This document shows, one piece after another, positions 42,987 through 52,177 of a stretch of DNA of 64,000 nucleotides. Under the pieces are notes generated by a model. It ran no database searches, had not been told where the DNA came from, and worked only from the letters and a program-made list of their open reading frames with translations. Each line of letters starts with the position of its first letter. The stretch's first letter is position 1. This stretch comes from Actinocorallia herbida (GTDB taxonomy: Bacteria > Actinomycetota > Actinomycetes > Streptosporangiales > Streptosporangiaceae), in assembly GCF_003751225.1 (NCBI RefSeq), contig NZ_RJKE01000001.1, positions 8,122,001 through 8,186,000 of the forward strand. Direction: 5' to 3'. The translations under genes and the position numbers were made by a program.

Positions 42987-44246
42987 GTGAGTGACCTGGC
43001 TCGGGCGGTACGGCCCGCACGGATCGCACGCGTGGCCCGGGTGATGCGGGTCGACGCGCAGCGCTGGTCGCTGCTCGTCGCGCTGCCCGCGCTCGCCGGG
43101 ATCGGCGCGGTCGCGGGCTGGCGGTCGCTGCCGGTCGGCCTGCACGACTGGGACGGCACGGTCCGCGCGGCCGAGGCCTCGGTGCGGTGGGCGGGGCCGG
43201 CCGCCGCCGCCCTGGCCGCCTGGACGGGGGTGCGCGGCAGGCGGCTGGACTACCTGCGCTCGCTCGCCGCCCGCTCCCCGGCCGCCGCGCCCCTGCACGA
43301 CCTGGCCCTGCTGCTGGTCGTCGCCCTCGCCGCGCACCTGTGCGGCTGGGCACTGGTGGCGGGCCGACTGCTCGGCGACGGGGGCTTCGGCGCCGCGCAG
43401 GCCGCGGCGGTCGCCGCGGGCGCCGGCGCCACCGGGCTGCTCGTCGTCGCCGGATACCTGGTGGGGCGGATCTGGCCGCGCGCGGCCGCGGTGCCCGCGG
43501 TGGCCGCCGCGGCCTGGGCGTGGTGCGCGTTCCGGCCCGCCCCGGCGTGGGCGCTGCTGCCACCGGCCAGACTGGGCCCCGTCGATCCGTTCGAGGACCT
43601 GCTCGTCGGGGTCCCTGCCGCGCAGGCGGGCTGGGCCGCGGGCCTGGCCCTGGCCCTGGTGCTCGCCTACACCGCGTGGCTCACCCGCCGGTCCCGGCTG
43701 CTGGGCCCGGTCGGGCTCGCGCTCGGCGCGGTGCTCGGCTGCACCGCCTGGCTGGAGGCCGCGGGCGGGGTCGTCGCCGAGCCCGCGCAGCCCAGTTACG
43801 TCTGCCGGGAGTGGCCGGTGAGCGTGTGCGTGCACCCGGCGCTGCGCGAGGCCCTGCCGACGCTCGGCGCGGCGATCGCCCCGCTGGCGACCCGGCTGGC
43901 GGGAACCCCTGGGGCGATCAAGCGGATGGAGCAGATCCCGGGCGGCGAGCCGGTCCGGATCGGGCGCGGGACCGTCGGCTTCCACCTCGCCGACCTCTCC
44001 CCCGGCTACGAGCGCCGGGTGGTGCGCGAGCTCGGCGCGGCGCTCGGCGGCTGCCGCACGGGTCCGGGCTCCGCCGCCTCGGCGGGCTACCAGGCCCAGG
44101 TGGTGTCCTGGCTGCTGGACGAGCCGATGCCCGTCCGGCCCGTCACCCCGTTCGGGCACTGGGCCGAGGGACAGCGGCGCGAGTGGTTCGCCCGCAACTA
44201 CCGCTTCTTCCGCGCCTGCGAGCTGGGCCGCGCCCACTTCATGTGA
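42987..44246 (+). CDS. Multi-pass membrane protein paired with the pseudo-ABC ATPase
   Basis: 419-residue protein beginning at GTG 42987. About six hydrophobic helices (roughly residues 27-45, 68-82, 104-127, 140-160, 165-185, 212-262) are followed by a soluble C-terminal domain with YVCREWPVSVCVHPALREALPTLG and a Cys (GGCRTGPG) suited to extracellular disulfides. It looks like an ABC-2 type membrane subunit, but I do not recognise a named family. The close spacing to the ATPase-like gene suggests one operon and one complex. Confidence 0.7.
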   Translation: MSDLARAVRPARIARVARVMRVDAQRWSLLVALPALAGIGAVAGWRSLPVGLHDWDGTVRAAEASVRWAGPAAAALAAWTGVRGRRLDYLRSLAARSPAAAPLHDLALLLVVALAAHLCGWALVAGRLLGDGGFGAAQAAAVAAGAGATGLLVVAGYLVGRIWPRAAAVPAVAAAAWAWCAFRPAPAWALLPPARLGPVDPFEDLLVGVPAAQAGWAAGLALALVLAYTAWLTRRSRLLGPVGLALGAVLGCTAWLEAAGGVVAEPAQPSYVCREWPVSVCVHPALREALPTLGAAIAPLATRLAGTPGAIKRMEQIPGGEPVRIGRGTVGFHLADLSPGYERRVVRELGAALGGCRTGPGSAASAGYQAQVVSWLLDEPMPVRPVTPFGHWAEGQRREWFARNYRFFRACELGRAHFM

Positions 44247-44247
44247 C

Positions 44248-44286
44248 GCGACGGCCCGGCCCGCCCTGTCCTTGCGGTGCCGTCGC
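44248..44286. terminator. Hairpin between converging membrane-protein genes
   Basis: GCGACGGC (44248-44255) pairs with GCCGTCGC (44279-44286) over a 23-nt loop, just past the stop of the 42987 gene and before the converging DUF3817 gene. Confidence 0.4.
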
Positions 44287-44341
44287 GCTTCGGCCGGCAC
44301 TGTCCTGGAGGTGACATTGTCCTTACCGGCGCCGCGCGCCG

Positions 44342-44641
44342 TCAGGCCTTGGCGATCCCGGCGACGGGCTCCTTGATCCAGTGCTTCTCGACGAAGAGCG
44401 GCGCGACGGGCAGGACCGAGGCGACGAGGGCGAGGAAGGCCTTGCCCAGGCTCCAGCGGAGCGGCCGGAAGCACAGCGCGACCAGCCCGACATAGGCGAT
44501 GAACAGGGCGCCATGGGCGGCGCCGACGATGGAGACCGCGATCGGGAGGTCCGCGAGGTACTTCAGCGGCATCGCGACGAGGAGCAGGAGCAGGAACGAG
44601 GTCGCCTCGGCCAGGGAGACGTAACGAAAGACACGGATCAC
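44342..44641 (-). CDS. DUF3817 membrane protein
   Basis: 99-residue membrane protein with three hydrophobic segments and the family signature VFRYVSLAEATSFLLLLLVAMPLKYL followed by VSIVGAAHGALFIAYVG (His in the middle of the second helix) and WSLGKAFLALVASVLPVAPLFVEKHW. Start taken at GTG 44641; a TTG three codons upstream is the alternative. Function unknown. Confidence 0.85.
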   Translation of the reverse strand: MIRVFRYVSLAEATSFLLLLLVAMPLKYLADLPIAVSIVGAAHGALFIAYVGLVALCFRPLRWSLGKAFLALVASVLPVAPLFVEKHWIKEPVAGIAKA

Positions 44642-44722
44642 GGGTCCCAAGGTAGGGCCATGATCACGAGATGGTCATCCGACCCCTGAATGAGCGTGCC
44701 CCGGGGCGGGGAGACTTCACCC

Positions 44723-45409
44723 ATGAACCCCACGAAATCAGAGCGGGCAGACAGATCGGACAAGGAGTCCGGCCCGCGGACGTCCGGCCGGATACTCAAG
44801 ACCGGCGCCGTCGTCGTGGTACTCGCCGTGCTGTACGCGGTGGCCCAGGGCCTCAGCCTGCTGCCGAGCTGGACCGACCCCTTCGGCCTCACGACCAAGG
44901 ACCGCTCCGGCCCGGCCGTGCTCAAGTCGATCCAGGACCTGTCGCGGTACGAGGCGGCCACCGGCCAGTTCCAGGTCGTGGTCGACCTGGAGAAGGACGC
45001 GAAGTTCCTCCCGGACTCGATCCGGGGCGAACGGACCCTCTTCGTCGGCGTCGGCAGTGTGGACGCCTACGTCGACTTCTCCAAGATCGACCAGGTGAAG
45101 GTCAGCCCGGACCGCACCGAGGTCACCATCGACCTCCCCGCCGCGGCGCTGGAAGAGGCCGCGCTCGACAACGACAAGTCCTATGTCTTCGCCAACGAGC
45201 GGGGGCTCTTCGACCGCTTCGGCGACTTCTTCTCCAGTAACCCCGGCGACCAGCAGCAGGTCTACCAGCTCGCCGAGGACAAGATCGCGGAGGCGGCCGA
45301 GGCGTCCGGGCTCAAGCAGCGCGCCGACGGCAACACCAAGCAGATGCTGGAGAACCTGATGAAGGCGCTCGGCTTCGAGAAGGTCACCATCAACGGACCG
45401 CAGGGCTAG
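44723..45409 (+). CDS. DUF4230 domain protein
   Basis: 228-residue protein with one N-terminal transmembrane helix (about residues 25-45, GAVVVVLAVLYAVAQGLSLLP) and an extracytoplasmic DUF4230 domain (DLSRYEAATGQFQVVVDLEKDAKFLPD ... VDAYVDFSKI). The C-terminus ends ALGFEKVTINGP. ATG 44723 follows GGGGAG at suitable distance; upstream in-frame codons are weaker. Function unknown; bounded downstream by a strong bidirectional terminator. Confidence 0.85.
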   Translation: MNPTKSERADRSDKESGPRTSGRILKTGAVVVVLAVLYAVAQGLSLLPSWTDPFGLTTKDRSGPAVLKSIQDLSRYEAATGQFQVVVDLEKDAKFLPDSIRGERTLFVGVGSVDAYVDFSKIDQVKVSPDRTEVTIDLPAAALEEAALDNDKSYVFANERGLFDRFGDFFSSNPGDQQQVYQLAEDKIAEAAEASGLKQRADGNTKQMLENLMKALGFEKVTINGPQG

Positions 45410-45443
45410 CCCGGCACGGGATCTCCCCCGGCACCGACGACGC

Positions 45444-45474
45444 GAGGGGCGCGGCCGCACCGGCCGCGCCCCTC
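45444..45474. terminator. Strong bidirectional terminator between DUF4230 gene and thiolase
   Basis: GAGGGGCGCGGCCG (45444-45457) and CGGCCGCGCCCCTC (45461-45474) form a perfect 14-bp stem with a CAC loop. A GGCACC/GGTGCC pair further out can extend it. It separates converging genes. Confidence 0.75.
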
Positions 45475-45520
45475 TTCGGTGCCTTCTCCCGGGTGATTCC
45501 GGAAGATCGGACCTCGTGGA

Positions 45521-46696
45521 TCAGACCTTGATGAGCAGGGCGTCGCCCTGACCGCCGCCGCCGCACAGGCCCGCCGCGCCGAGGCCGCCGCCGCGCCGCT
45601 TGAGCTCGTGCGCGAGGGTCAGCACGATCCGGGCGCCGGACATGCCGATCGGGTGGCCGAGCGCGATGCCGCCGCCGTTGACGTTGACGATGTCGGCGGT
45701 GATCCCGAGGTCGTCCATCGACTTCAGGCCGACCGCGGCGAACGCCTCGTTGATCTCCACGAGGTCGAGGTCGGAGACGGCGAGACCGGCCTTGCCGAGC
45801 GCGTGCTCGATCGCCCGCGACGGCTGGGAGTGCAGGGAGTTGTCCGGGCCCGCGACGTTGCCGTGCGCGACGATCTCCGCGAGCCAGGTCAGGCCCAGCT
45901 CCTCGGCCTTGGCCTTGGACATGACGACGACCGCGCAGCCGCCGTCGGAGATCTGCGAGGACGAGCCCGCGGTGATCGTGCCGTCCTTGGCGAAGGCGGG
46001 GCGCAGCTTCCCGAGGGATTCCGCGGTGGTGTCGGGCCGCACGCCCTCGTCCTCGGCGAAGACGACCGGGTCGCCCTTGCGGGAGGGGATCTCCACCGGG
46101 ACGATCTCGTCGGCGAGCAGCCCGTTCTTGATCGCGGCGGCGGCGCGCTGGTGGGAGCGCGCGGAGAACTCGTCCTGCGACTCCCGGGAGAGCCCCAGCC
46201 TGGCGTTGACGCGCTCGGTCGACTCGCCCATCGGGATGTGGTCGAACACGTCGGTGAGGCCGTCGAAGGCCATGTGGTCGAGGACCTCGATGGAGCCGTA
46301 CTTGTAGCCCGCGCGGGACTTGGGCAGCAGGTGCGGGGCGTTGGTCATCGACTCCATGCCGCCCGCGACCACGATGTCGAACTCGCCCGCGCGGATGAGC
46401 TGGTCGGCCAGCGCGATCGCGTCGAGGCCGGACAGGCACACCTTGTTGATGGTGATCGACGGGACGGTCATCGGGATGCCCGCCTTGACCGCGGCCTGCC
46501 GCGACGGGATCTGGCCGGCCCCGGCCTGGAGCACCTGGCCCATGATCACGTACTGCACGTCGGAGGCCGCGACACCCGACCGCTCCAGGGCGGCCTTGAT
46601 CGCGAATCCGCCCAGGTCGGTGGCGGTAAAGTCCTTCAGCGAGCCCTGGAGACGCCCGATGGGCGTCCTGGCTCCGGCAACGATCACAGATGTCAT
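45521..46696 (-). CDS. Acetyl-CoA acetyltransferase (thiolase)
   Basis: 391-residue thiolase condensing or cleaving acetoacetyl-CoA. Acylated Cys87 in [12 protein letters not shown], the VEINEAFAA segment, His in [11 protein letters not shown] and the second active Cys in [12 protein letters not shown] are all intact. Start ATG 46696. Divergent from methylmalonyl-CoA epimerase with 85 bp between; both feed CoA-ester metabolism (PHB/propionate/ethylmalonyl-CoA-like routes; inference). Confidence 0.95.
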   Translation of the reverse strand: MTSVIVAGARTPIGRLQGSLKDFTATDLGGFAIKAALERSGVAASDVQYVIMGQVLQAGAGQIPSRQAAVKAGIPMTVPSITINKVCLSGLDAIALADQLIRAGEFDIVVAGGMESMTNAPHLLPKSRAGYKYGSIEVLDHMAFDGLTDVFDHIPMGESTERVNARLGLSRESQDEFSARSHQRAAAAIKNGLLADEIVPVEIPSRKGDPVVFAEDEGVRPDTTAESLGKLRPAFAKDGTITAGSSSQISDGGCAVVVMSKAKAEELGLTWLAEIVAHGNVAGPDNSLHSQPSRAIEHALGKAGLAVSDLDLVEINEAFAAVGLKSMDDLGITADIVNVNGGGIALGHPIGMSGARIVLTLAHELKRRGGGLGAAGLCGGGGQGDALLIKV

Positions 46697-46781
46697 AACT
46701 AGGGGGCCTCCCAAGCCGCGGCTCAACTCGTTTGCCACGATACCCAGCAGCCCCGTACCGAGTTTCTGGAGGGTTCGCCCC

Positions 46782-47210
46782 ATGCTGTCCCGCATCGACC
46801 ACATCGGCATCGCCTGCCATGACCTCGACGCGACCGTCGAGTTCTACCAGCGCACCTACGGCTTCACCGACGCCCACTTCGAGGTGAACGAGGAGCAGGG
46901 CGTCCGGGAGTGCATGCTCAAGATCAACACCACGGGTGACGGGGCCGCCTCCTACATCCAGCTCATCACCCCGATCCGGGACGATTCGACCGTCGCCAAG
47001 TGGCTGGAGAAGAACGGCGAGGGCGTCCACCACATCGCGTTCGGCACCGACGGCACCGATGTGCAGGAAGAGGCCGACGGGATCGCGGGCAAGGGCGTGC
47101 GGGTCCTTTATGAGCAGCCGCGCCGGGGTTCGATGGACTCGCGCATCACGTTCCTGCACCCGAAGGACTGCCACGGCGTCCTCACCGAATTGGTACAGAA
47201 GGCCGAATGA
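46782..47210 (+). CDS. mce: Methylmalonyl-CoA epimerase
   Basis: 142-residue VOC-fold epimerase interconverting (R)- and (S)-methylmalonyl-CoA. Metal and catalytic residues appear in [23 protein letters not shown] and the C-terminal [23 protein letters not shown] precedes the ATG. Fits with the thiolase next door and the PduO-type adenosyltransferase at 59.3 kb that would supply B12 coenzyme for the mutase; the mutase genes are not in this window. Confidence 0.95.
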   Translation: MLSRIDHIGIACHDLDATVEFYQRTYGFTDAHFEVNEEQGVRECMLKINTTGDGAASYIQLITPIRDDSTVAKWLEKNGEGVHHIAFGTDGTDVQEEADGIAGKGVRVLYEQPRRGSMDSRITFLHPKDCHGVLTELVQKAE

Positions 47211-47575
47211 CGGACACCTTCTGACGGAGTAGAAGGCCGGGAAGTCACCACATCGTTGGGAGTCGTCCAGCGTTGCCTGTTTCGTGACGTTATCGAAATC
47301 GCGCGGTCACGCAGCGGGGTTTCCATGGACGTCTCGGCCTTCATGTCCGGTTCTTCACGTCACTCTCCGTGGAAGAGTGGGCTCCGCACGCCCGTGTCGG
47401 AAAGGTAACAAATCCGACAATCTACGCAGTGCGTTCAGATGAGCCCCCAACACGGCAGCGGCGGGAGTACGCTGCACTCGCCGGAAGAAGCTCTGCGCAC
47501 CGTCAGGCCATCAACCGGTTGTGAAGTCACACAGATGACCCCGGCCCGCACTCGTCACACCAGGATTGAGCCTCC
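47211..47575 (+). promoter_or_regulatory. 365-bp upstream region of the coiled-coil gene
   Basis: No gene is supported. The stretch is less GC-rich than average and holds small inverted repeats such as CACTCT-CCGTGGA-AGAGTG (near 47360-47380). A TACGCT near 47470 could be a -10 element. It most likely contains the promoter and a long 5' leader of the DivIVA/FilP-like gene. Confidence 0.4.
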
Positions 47576-48856
47576 ATGCAGTCCGACATCGACGCCCAGC
47601 TCAGCAACTTCTTCGAAGACACCCCCGCCAAGGAGTTCGACGTCGTCCTCCGCGGCTATGACCGCCACCAGGTGGACGAGCACATCAAGCAGCTCGACAA
47701 CGAGGTGCGCAAGTCCACCGAGCAGTCGGGGGCGCTCCAGCGCGAGCTCTCCGACGCGCACCGCCAGTTGCAGGAGCAGGAGCGCCCGACCTACTCGGGG
47801 CTCGGCGCCCGCATCGAGCAGCTGCTGCGCCTTGCCGAAGAGCAGGCGACCGAGCTGGTCGGCGCCGCGCGCTCCGAGGCCAACGAGATCAAGGCCGCGG
47901 CCAAGGTCGACGCCGCGGAACTGCGTGCCACCGCTGAGAACGACGCCTCCGAGCTGCGCAACAACGCCCAGCGCGAGGGCGACGACATGCGCAACACCGC
48001 CGAGCGCGAGGCCGACGAGGTGCGCACGAGCGCCCGCCGTGAAGCCGACGAGCTGACCTCCACCACCGAGCGCGAGGTCGCCAAGCTGCGCGCCACCGCC
48101 GACCACGAGGTCGCCGAGAAGCGGGCCAGCGCCGAGCGCGAGATCGCCAAGCTGCGCACCACCACTGAGCGCGAAGTCGCCCAGCTGCGCGCCTCCACCA
48201 AGCGCGAGCGCGACGAGATCCTCACCACCGCCAAGCGGCAGGCCGATGAGATGCGCGCGCAGGCGCAGCGCATCCTTGAGGAGTCCGAGGCTCAGCGCGC
48301 GCAGGCCGAGGCCGAGTTCGAGATCCAGCTCGCGGCCCGCCGCGAGGAGGCCGACCGCCAGGACGCCGAGCGCCACGCCGCCGCCCAGGCCGCCACGCAG
48401 AAGCTGGTCGCCGAGGCCGAGCAGCGCGCCGCCTCCGCCGAGCAGCGCGCCGCCAAGGCCACGCAGCAGGCCGAGCAGACACGTCGCGAGGCCGACTCGC
48501 ACGCCAAGCAGCTCATGGCCAACGCGCGCAAGAACTCCGACAACGTCATCGCCGAGGCCAAGTCGCAGGCCGAGCAGCTGCTCGCCGAGACCAAGGCCGA
48601 GGCCGAGCGCATCCGCACCGCGGCACAGCGCCAGGTGGACGAGCTCACGCGTCAGCGCGACTCCATCACCAGCCACCTGAACCAGCTGCGCCAGCTCATC
48701 GGTGGCGTCGCCCCGGTCATGTCGGCCCCCGAGGCCGTCTCCGCGCCGGAGCCCGCCCCCGCGGTCTCCGCGCCGGAGCCGAAGGCCCCGGCCGCGAAGG
48801 CCGGTGCCAAGAAGCCCGCGTCCGCCGGTGACGACGACGACTGGTGGCAGGAGTGA
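47576..48856 (+). CDS. DivIVA/FilP-like coiled-coil cytoskeletal protein
   Basis: 426-residue protein. The N-terminus (EFDVVLRGYDRHQVDEHIKQLDNEV) is DivIVA-like, then about 290 residues of continuous coiled coil, and a Pro/Ala-rich tail ending DDDDWWQE. Part of the coil has an 11-residue rhythm (TEREVAKLRAT, ADHEVAEKRAS, AEREIAKLRTT, TEREVAQLRAS ...). In Streptomyces such proteins (FilP/Scy class, often named cellulose-binding protein) form filaments below growing hyphal tips. Monocistronic with a long leader and a strong terminator. Confidence 0.85.
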   Translation: MQSDIDAQLSNFFEDTPAKEFDVVLRGYDRHQVDEHIKQLDNEVRKSTEQSGALQRELSDAHRQLQEQERPTYSGLGARIEQLLRLAEEQATELVGAARSEANEIKAAAKVDAAELRATAENDASELRNNAQREGDDMRNTAEREADEVRTSARREADELTSTTEREVAKLRATADHEVAEKRASAEREIAKLRTTTEREVAQLRASTKRERDEILTTAKRQADEMRAQAQRILEESEAQRAQAEAEFEIQLAARREEADRQDAERHAAAQAATQKLVAEAEQRAASAEQRAAKATQQAEQTRREADSHAKQLMANARKNSDNVIAEAKSQAEQLLAETKAEAERIRTAAQRQVDELTRQRDSITSHLNQLRQLIGGVAPVMSAPEAVSAPEPAPAVSAPEPKAPAAKAGAKKPASAGDDDDWWQE

Positions 48857-48891
48857 CCGAACACCCCTAGGGGTTCGGTGAGGGACAATGT

Positions 48892-48924
48892 GGCCCGGGG
48901 TCGGCAACGACCCCGGGCCTTCCT
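48892..48924 (+). terminator. Intrinsic terminator of the coiled-coil gene
   Basis: GGCCCGGGGTCG (48892-48903), GCAA tetraloop, CGACCCCGGGCC (48908-48919), then TTCCT. A GNRA loop on a perfect 12-bp stem. A second smaller hairpin (ACCGAA..CCCC/GGGG..TTCGGT) sits just upstream. Confidence 0.75.
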
Positions 48925-48973
48925 GCGTCTATCTCTTTAGGCGTTTCGTCGGCTTCGGGGAAAAGGAGAGGGC

Positions 48974-50278
48974 ATGCGGGACTCCAACGCGGATCCGTCG
49001 GCAGGGCACGACCCGGGGAAGCTCCCGAGCGAGGTGCCCGCGGGCGGGTCCGAGCCGCCCGCGCAGGGCGCCTGGGGGTCCACCGAGACCCTCGGGACGG
49101 GCAAGTCCATCGAGCCCGTCGAAGCCGCCGGGCCGGTCGACGCCGAGCGGGTGCCGGCGCAGCGCGGCGCCGACCCGCTGACGGACATCGGCCAGCGCCG
49201 CCGTGAGGCGGGGGTCACCGAGCAGCTCCCCTTCGGCATGCCGGGCGCTCCGCTCAACAGGTTCCAGCCGTTCGTGTTCGGCTTCTTCACCGTCCTCGGC
49301 GGCATCCTCGCCTGGCTGCTCGTGCAGGCCGTCCTGGACGTCAGGCAGGTGCTGATCCTGCTCACCATCTCGCTGTTCCTCGCCGTCGGGCTGAACCCCG
49401 GTGTGGAGCGGCTGGTGCAGGTCGGGCTGTCGCGCGGCAAGGCCGTCGCCGTGGTGTTCCTCGCGGTCGCGCTGTTCCTCACCGGCATCGGCTGGGCCGT
49501 CGTCCCGCCCGTCGTCACCGAGATCAGCAAGTTCGCCGAGCACGTGCCGGAGTACATCGCCCAGCTCCAGCAGAACGAGCGGATCGCCGAGTTCGACCAG
49601 CGCTACAACCTGCTGGAGACACTGCAGCAGAAGCTGCTGGAGTCCAACTTCCAGGCGAGCGTCGCCGACTGGGCGCTCGGCGTCGGCCGGGGCGCGCTGT
49701 CGGCCATCTTCAACACCTTCACGGTGCTGATCCTCACCCTGTACTTCCTGGCGGCGCTGCCGCAGATGAAGAACTTCTTCTACCGGTTCACCCCGCGCAC
49801 CCGCCGCGCCAGGGTCGCGCTGCTCGGCGACGAGATCCTCGACCAGATCGGCGGATACGTCTCCGGCGCCGCGCTCATCTCGCTCATCGCCAGCGTGGCC
49901 GCCTACATCTTCCTCAGCATCGCCGGCGTGCCGTACGCGGCGGTGCTCGCCCTCATCGTGGCGCTGACGGGCCTGATCCCGATGGTCGGCGCGACGATCG
50001 GCGGGGCGATCGTCACCCTCGTCGGGTTCCTCACCGGCGTCCCCGAGGGCATCGCGTGCGCCATCTTCTTCGTGCTCTACCAGCAGGTGGAGAACTACTT
50101 CATCTACCCGCGCATCATGGAGCGCTCGGTCAACGTCCAGCCGGTCGTCACGGTCATCGCCGCGCTCGTCGGCGGCAGCCTGATGGGCATCACGGGCGCG
50201 CTGCTGGCGATCCCGGTGGCCGCGGCGATCTCGCTCATCATCCGTGAGGTGGTCCACCCCCGCCAGGACGCCCGCTGA
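48974..50278 (+). CDS. AI-2E family transporter
   Basis: 434-residue membrane protein. About 95 residues of disordered N-terminus are followed by the family core with FGFFTVLGGILAWLLVQAVLDVRQVL, a periplasmic helical segment (ISKFAEHVPEYIAQLQQNERIAEF), and C-terminal helices with GYVSGAALISLIASVAAYIFL, GLIPMVGATIGGAIVTLVGFL and QQVENYFIYPRIM. Relatives export small signals or antiport Na+/Li+; substrate not determined. Transcribed alone. Confidence 0.9.
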   Translation: MRDSNADPSAGHDPGKLPSEVPAGGSEPPAQGAWGSTETLGTGKSIEPVEAAGPVDAERVPAQRGADPLTDIGQRRREAGVTEQLPFGMPGAPLNRFQPFVFGFFTVLGGILAWLLVQAVLDVRQVLILLTISLFLAVGLNPGVERLVQVGLSRGKAVAVVFLAVALFLTGIGWAVVPPVVTEISKFAEHVPEYIAQLQQNERIAEFDQRYNLLETLQQKLLESNFQASVADWALGVGRGALSAIFNTFTVLILTLYFLAALPQMKNFFYRFTPRTRRARVALLGDEILDQIGGYVSGAALISLIASVAAYIFLSIAGVPYAAVLALIVALTGLIPMVGATIGGAIVTLVGFLTGVPEGIACAIFFVLYQQVENYFIYPRIMERSVNVQPVVTVIAALVGGSLMGITGALLAIPVAAAISLIIREVVHPRQDAR

Positions 50279-50290
50279 GGCCTCCCGCCG

Positions 50291-51076
50291 TCAGGCGGTG
50301 GACTTGGCGACCGCGCTGACGAAGTCCGCGACCGACTGGTTGAACAGGTCGGGCTGCTCGATCGAGGTGAGGTGGCCCGACCGCGGGATGACGTGCAGCT
50401 CGCCGTTGGGCAGCGCGTCCGCCATGTGCCGGGCGTCGGCCTCGGTGGTGATGCCGTCCTCGGCGCCGACGATGACCAGCGCGGGCGCGCGGACCGCCCG
50501 GAGCGTCTCGGTGCTGTCGGGCCGGGCCGCCATCGCGCGCTGCGCCCAGGCCGCGGCCTTCGGCGGGGTCGACTGGACGAGGCCGCGGATCCGCCCGTAG
50601 ACCAGGGCGCGCTGCCGCATCGTCGTCGGGCCGATGAGCTTGGGCAGCAGTTCCTCGGTGAGCACGGCGACGCTGTTCTCGGCGATGATCCGGTCGGCCG
50701 TGCGCAGCCGGTTCTCGCGCGCGGCGTCGGCGTCGGCGGTGGCCTTGGTGTCGGCGAGGACGAGGCCGCGCACCCGGTCGGGATGCCTGCGGCACAGCGC
50801 CATCGCCACATAGCCGCCCATGGAGAGCCCGCCGATCACCGCACGCGGGATGTTCTTGGACTTCAGCAGCGCCGCGACGTCGTCGGCCATCGTCTCCACC
50901 GAGGGTTCCTCCGCGCCCAGCACCGAGCCGCCGAACCCGCGCAGATCGGGGGTGATGATGCGGAAACGCCCGGCCAGCGCCTCGCGCTGCGGCAGCCACA
51001 TCGAGGACGAAAGGGGGAACGCGTGCAGGAGTACGAGCGGAGTGCCTTGGCCGACGTCCCGTGCGTACAACTGCAT
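50291..51076 (-). CDS. Alpha/beta hydrolase
   Basis: 261-residue soluble hydrolase. Oxyanion region LLHAFPLSSSMW, nucleophile motif GGLSMGGYVAMAL, acid in VGAEDGITTEADA and catalytic His in PRSGHLTSIEQPD. Similar to 3-oxoadipate enol-lactonase-like esterases, but the substrate is unknown. ATG 51076 is chosen because the longer frame adds no family sequence. Convergent with the AI-2E gene, 12 bp apart. Confidence 0.88.
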   Translation of the reverse strand: MQLYARDVGQGTPLVLLHAFPLSSSMWLPQREALAGRFRIITPDLRGFGGSVLGAEEPSVETMADDVAALLKSKNIPRAVIGGLSMGGYVAMALCRRHPDRVRGLVLADTKATADADAARENRLRTADRIIAENSVAVLTEELLPKLIGPTTMRQRALVYGRIRGLVQSTPPKAAAWAQRAMAARPDSTETLRAVRAPALVIVGAEDGITTEADARHMADALPNGELHVIPRSGHLTSIEQPDLFNQSVADFVSAVAKSTA

Positions 51077-51166
51077 CAGCAATCCCCTTAGAACGTCTTG
51101 AAACGGTTCAACGCACACTCCCGTACCCGGTTGATCAGAAGAACACCGCGGGCTGGCCGTGTGCGG

Positions 51167-51877
51167 TCAGAAGGAGACGGGCAGCGGCCAGGCGTCCGGG
51201 GCGACGCGCTTGACGATCTCGTTCAGCACCACCTGCACCGACGGCTCCCCGACCCACAGGTGCTTGGCGCCGGGCACGCCGATGACCTCGGCCTGCGGGA
51301 CCCGCGCGAACCTCAGGCTCGCCTCGGGTGGGCGCAGGTAGTCGTCGAGCTCGGGGACGAGCGCGGTCAGCGGGCGGCCGTCGGCGGCCCACGCGTCGAG
51401 GTCCGCGTCGGTGGCGCGGTGCAACGGCGGGGACAGCAGGATCGCGCCCGCCACGGACGGGTCGAGCCCCCACTTGAGGGCGAGTTCGGTGCCGAACGAC
51501 CAGCCGACCAGCCACACGTTCGGCAGATCGTGGTACTCGGCGAACTCCAGTGCGGCGGCGACGTCGTAGCGCTCGCCCTCGCCGCCGTCGAACGCGCCCT
51601 GGGAGGTACCGCGCTCGGAGGTGGTGCCGCGGGTGTTGAAGCGCAGCACCGCGAGCCCCGCGAGCGCGGGCAGCCGGTAGGACGCCTTGCGCAGCACGTG
51701 ACTGTCCATCATCCCGCCGTGGGTCGGCAGCGGGTGCAGGCAGACGAGGGTCGCCGCCGGGGCGCGGCCTTCGGGCAGCGCGAGTTCGCCGACGAGCTCG
51801 AGCCCGTCGCCGGTGTGCAGCGTGATGTCCTCGCGCTTGGCGGGCAGGACGGTGGATGCCCTGATCTCCGTGCTCAT
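51167..51877 (-). CDS. Alpha/beta hydrolase (dienelactone-hydrolase-like)
   Basis: 236-residue hydrolase. LVCLHPLPTHGGMMDSHVLR, FNTRGTTSERG, nucleophile GWSFGTELAL and late His in GAKHLWVGEP. Its ATG follows AAGG and lies one base after the stop of the upstream zinc-ribbon-like gene, so the two are likely co-transcribed. Probably an esterase/peptidase of small substrates; function not assigned. Confidence 0.85.
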   Translation of the reverse strand: MSTEIRASTVLPAKREDITLHTGDGLELVGELALPEGRAPAATLVCLHPLPTHGGMMDSHVLRKASYRLPALAGLAVLRFNTRGTTSERGTSQGAFDGGEGERYDVAAALEFAEYHDLPNVWLVGWSFGTELALKWGLDPSVAGAILLSPPLHRATDADLDAWAADGRPLTALVPELDDYLRPPEASLRFARVPQAEVIGVPGAKHLWVGEPSVQVVLNEIVKRVAPDAWPLPVSF

Positions 51878-51878
51878 G

Positions 51879-52157
51879 TCACCTTCTGGGTCTTCTGTGC
51901 AGCCGAGCCGACCAGCACGGCCGGTGCCAGTGCCGCCGGTCGTCGGGGCCGCCGCGGTCGGCGGGCCAGGTGACCAGGTGCGGGACCCCCGGGGGGATCA
52001 CCTGGTCGCAGCCCGGACACCGGTAGGCCTTGACCGCGGCCGCCGCGGTGATGGCGCGGACATGCCATTCGCCGTCCGCCTCGCGCCTGGTCTCCTGCAC
52101 GCCGAACGACGACAGCGGCCGCTCGCCGCCGTCGCCTCGCCGGTTCTTGCGTGCCAC
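51879..52157 (-). CDS. Small actinobacterial zinc-binding-like protein
   Basis: 92-residue basic protein starting with GTG at 52157 (ARKNRRGDGGERPLSSFG). A Cys-x2-Cys (YRCPGCDQVIPPG) and HWHRPCW suggest a zinc site with ligands Cys-Cys-His-Cys. Orthologues in Streptomyces are annotated as ATP/GTP-binding protein without real support. It sits upstream of, and almost touching, an alpha/beta hydrolase gene. Confidence 0.75.
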   Translation of the reverse strand: MARKNRRGDGGERPLSSFGVQETRREADGEWHVRAITAAAAVKAYRCPGCDQVIPPGVPHLVTWPADRGGPDDRRHWHRPCWSARLHRRPRR

Positions 52158-52177
52158 GGGCTGAAGATTATGCGAGT

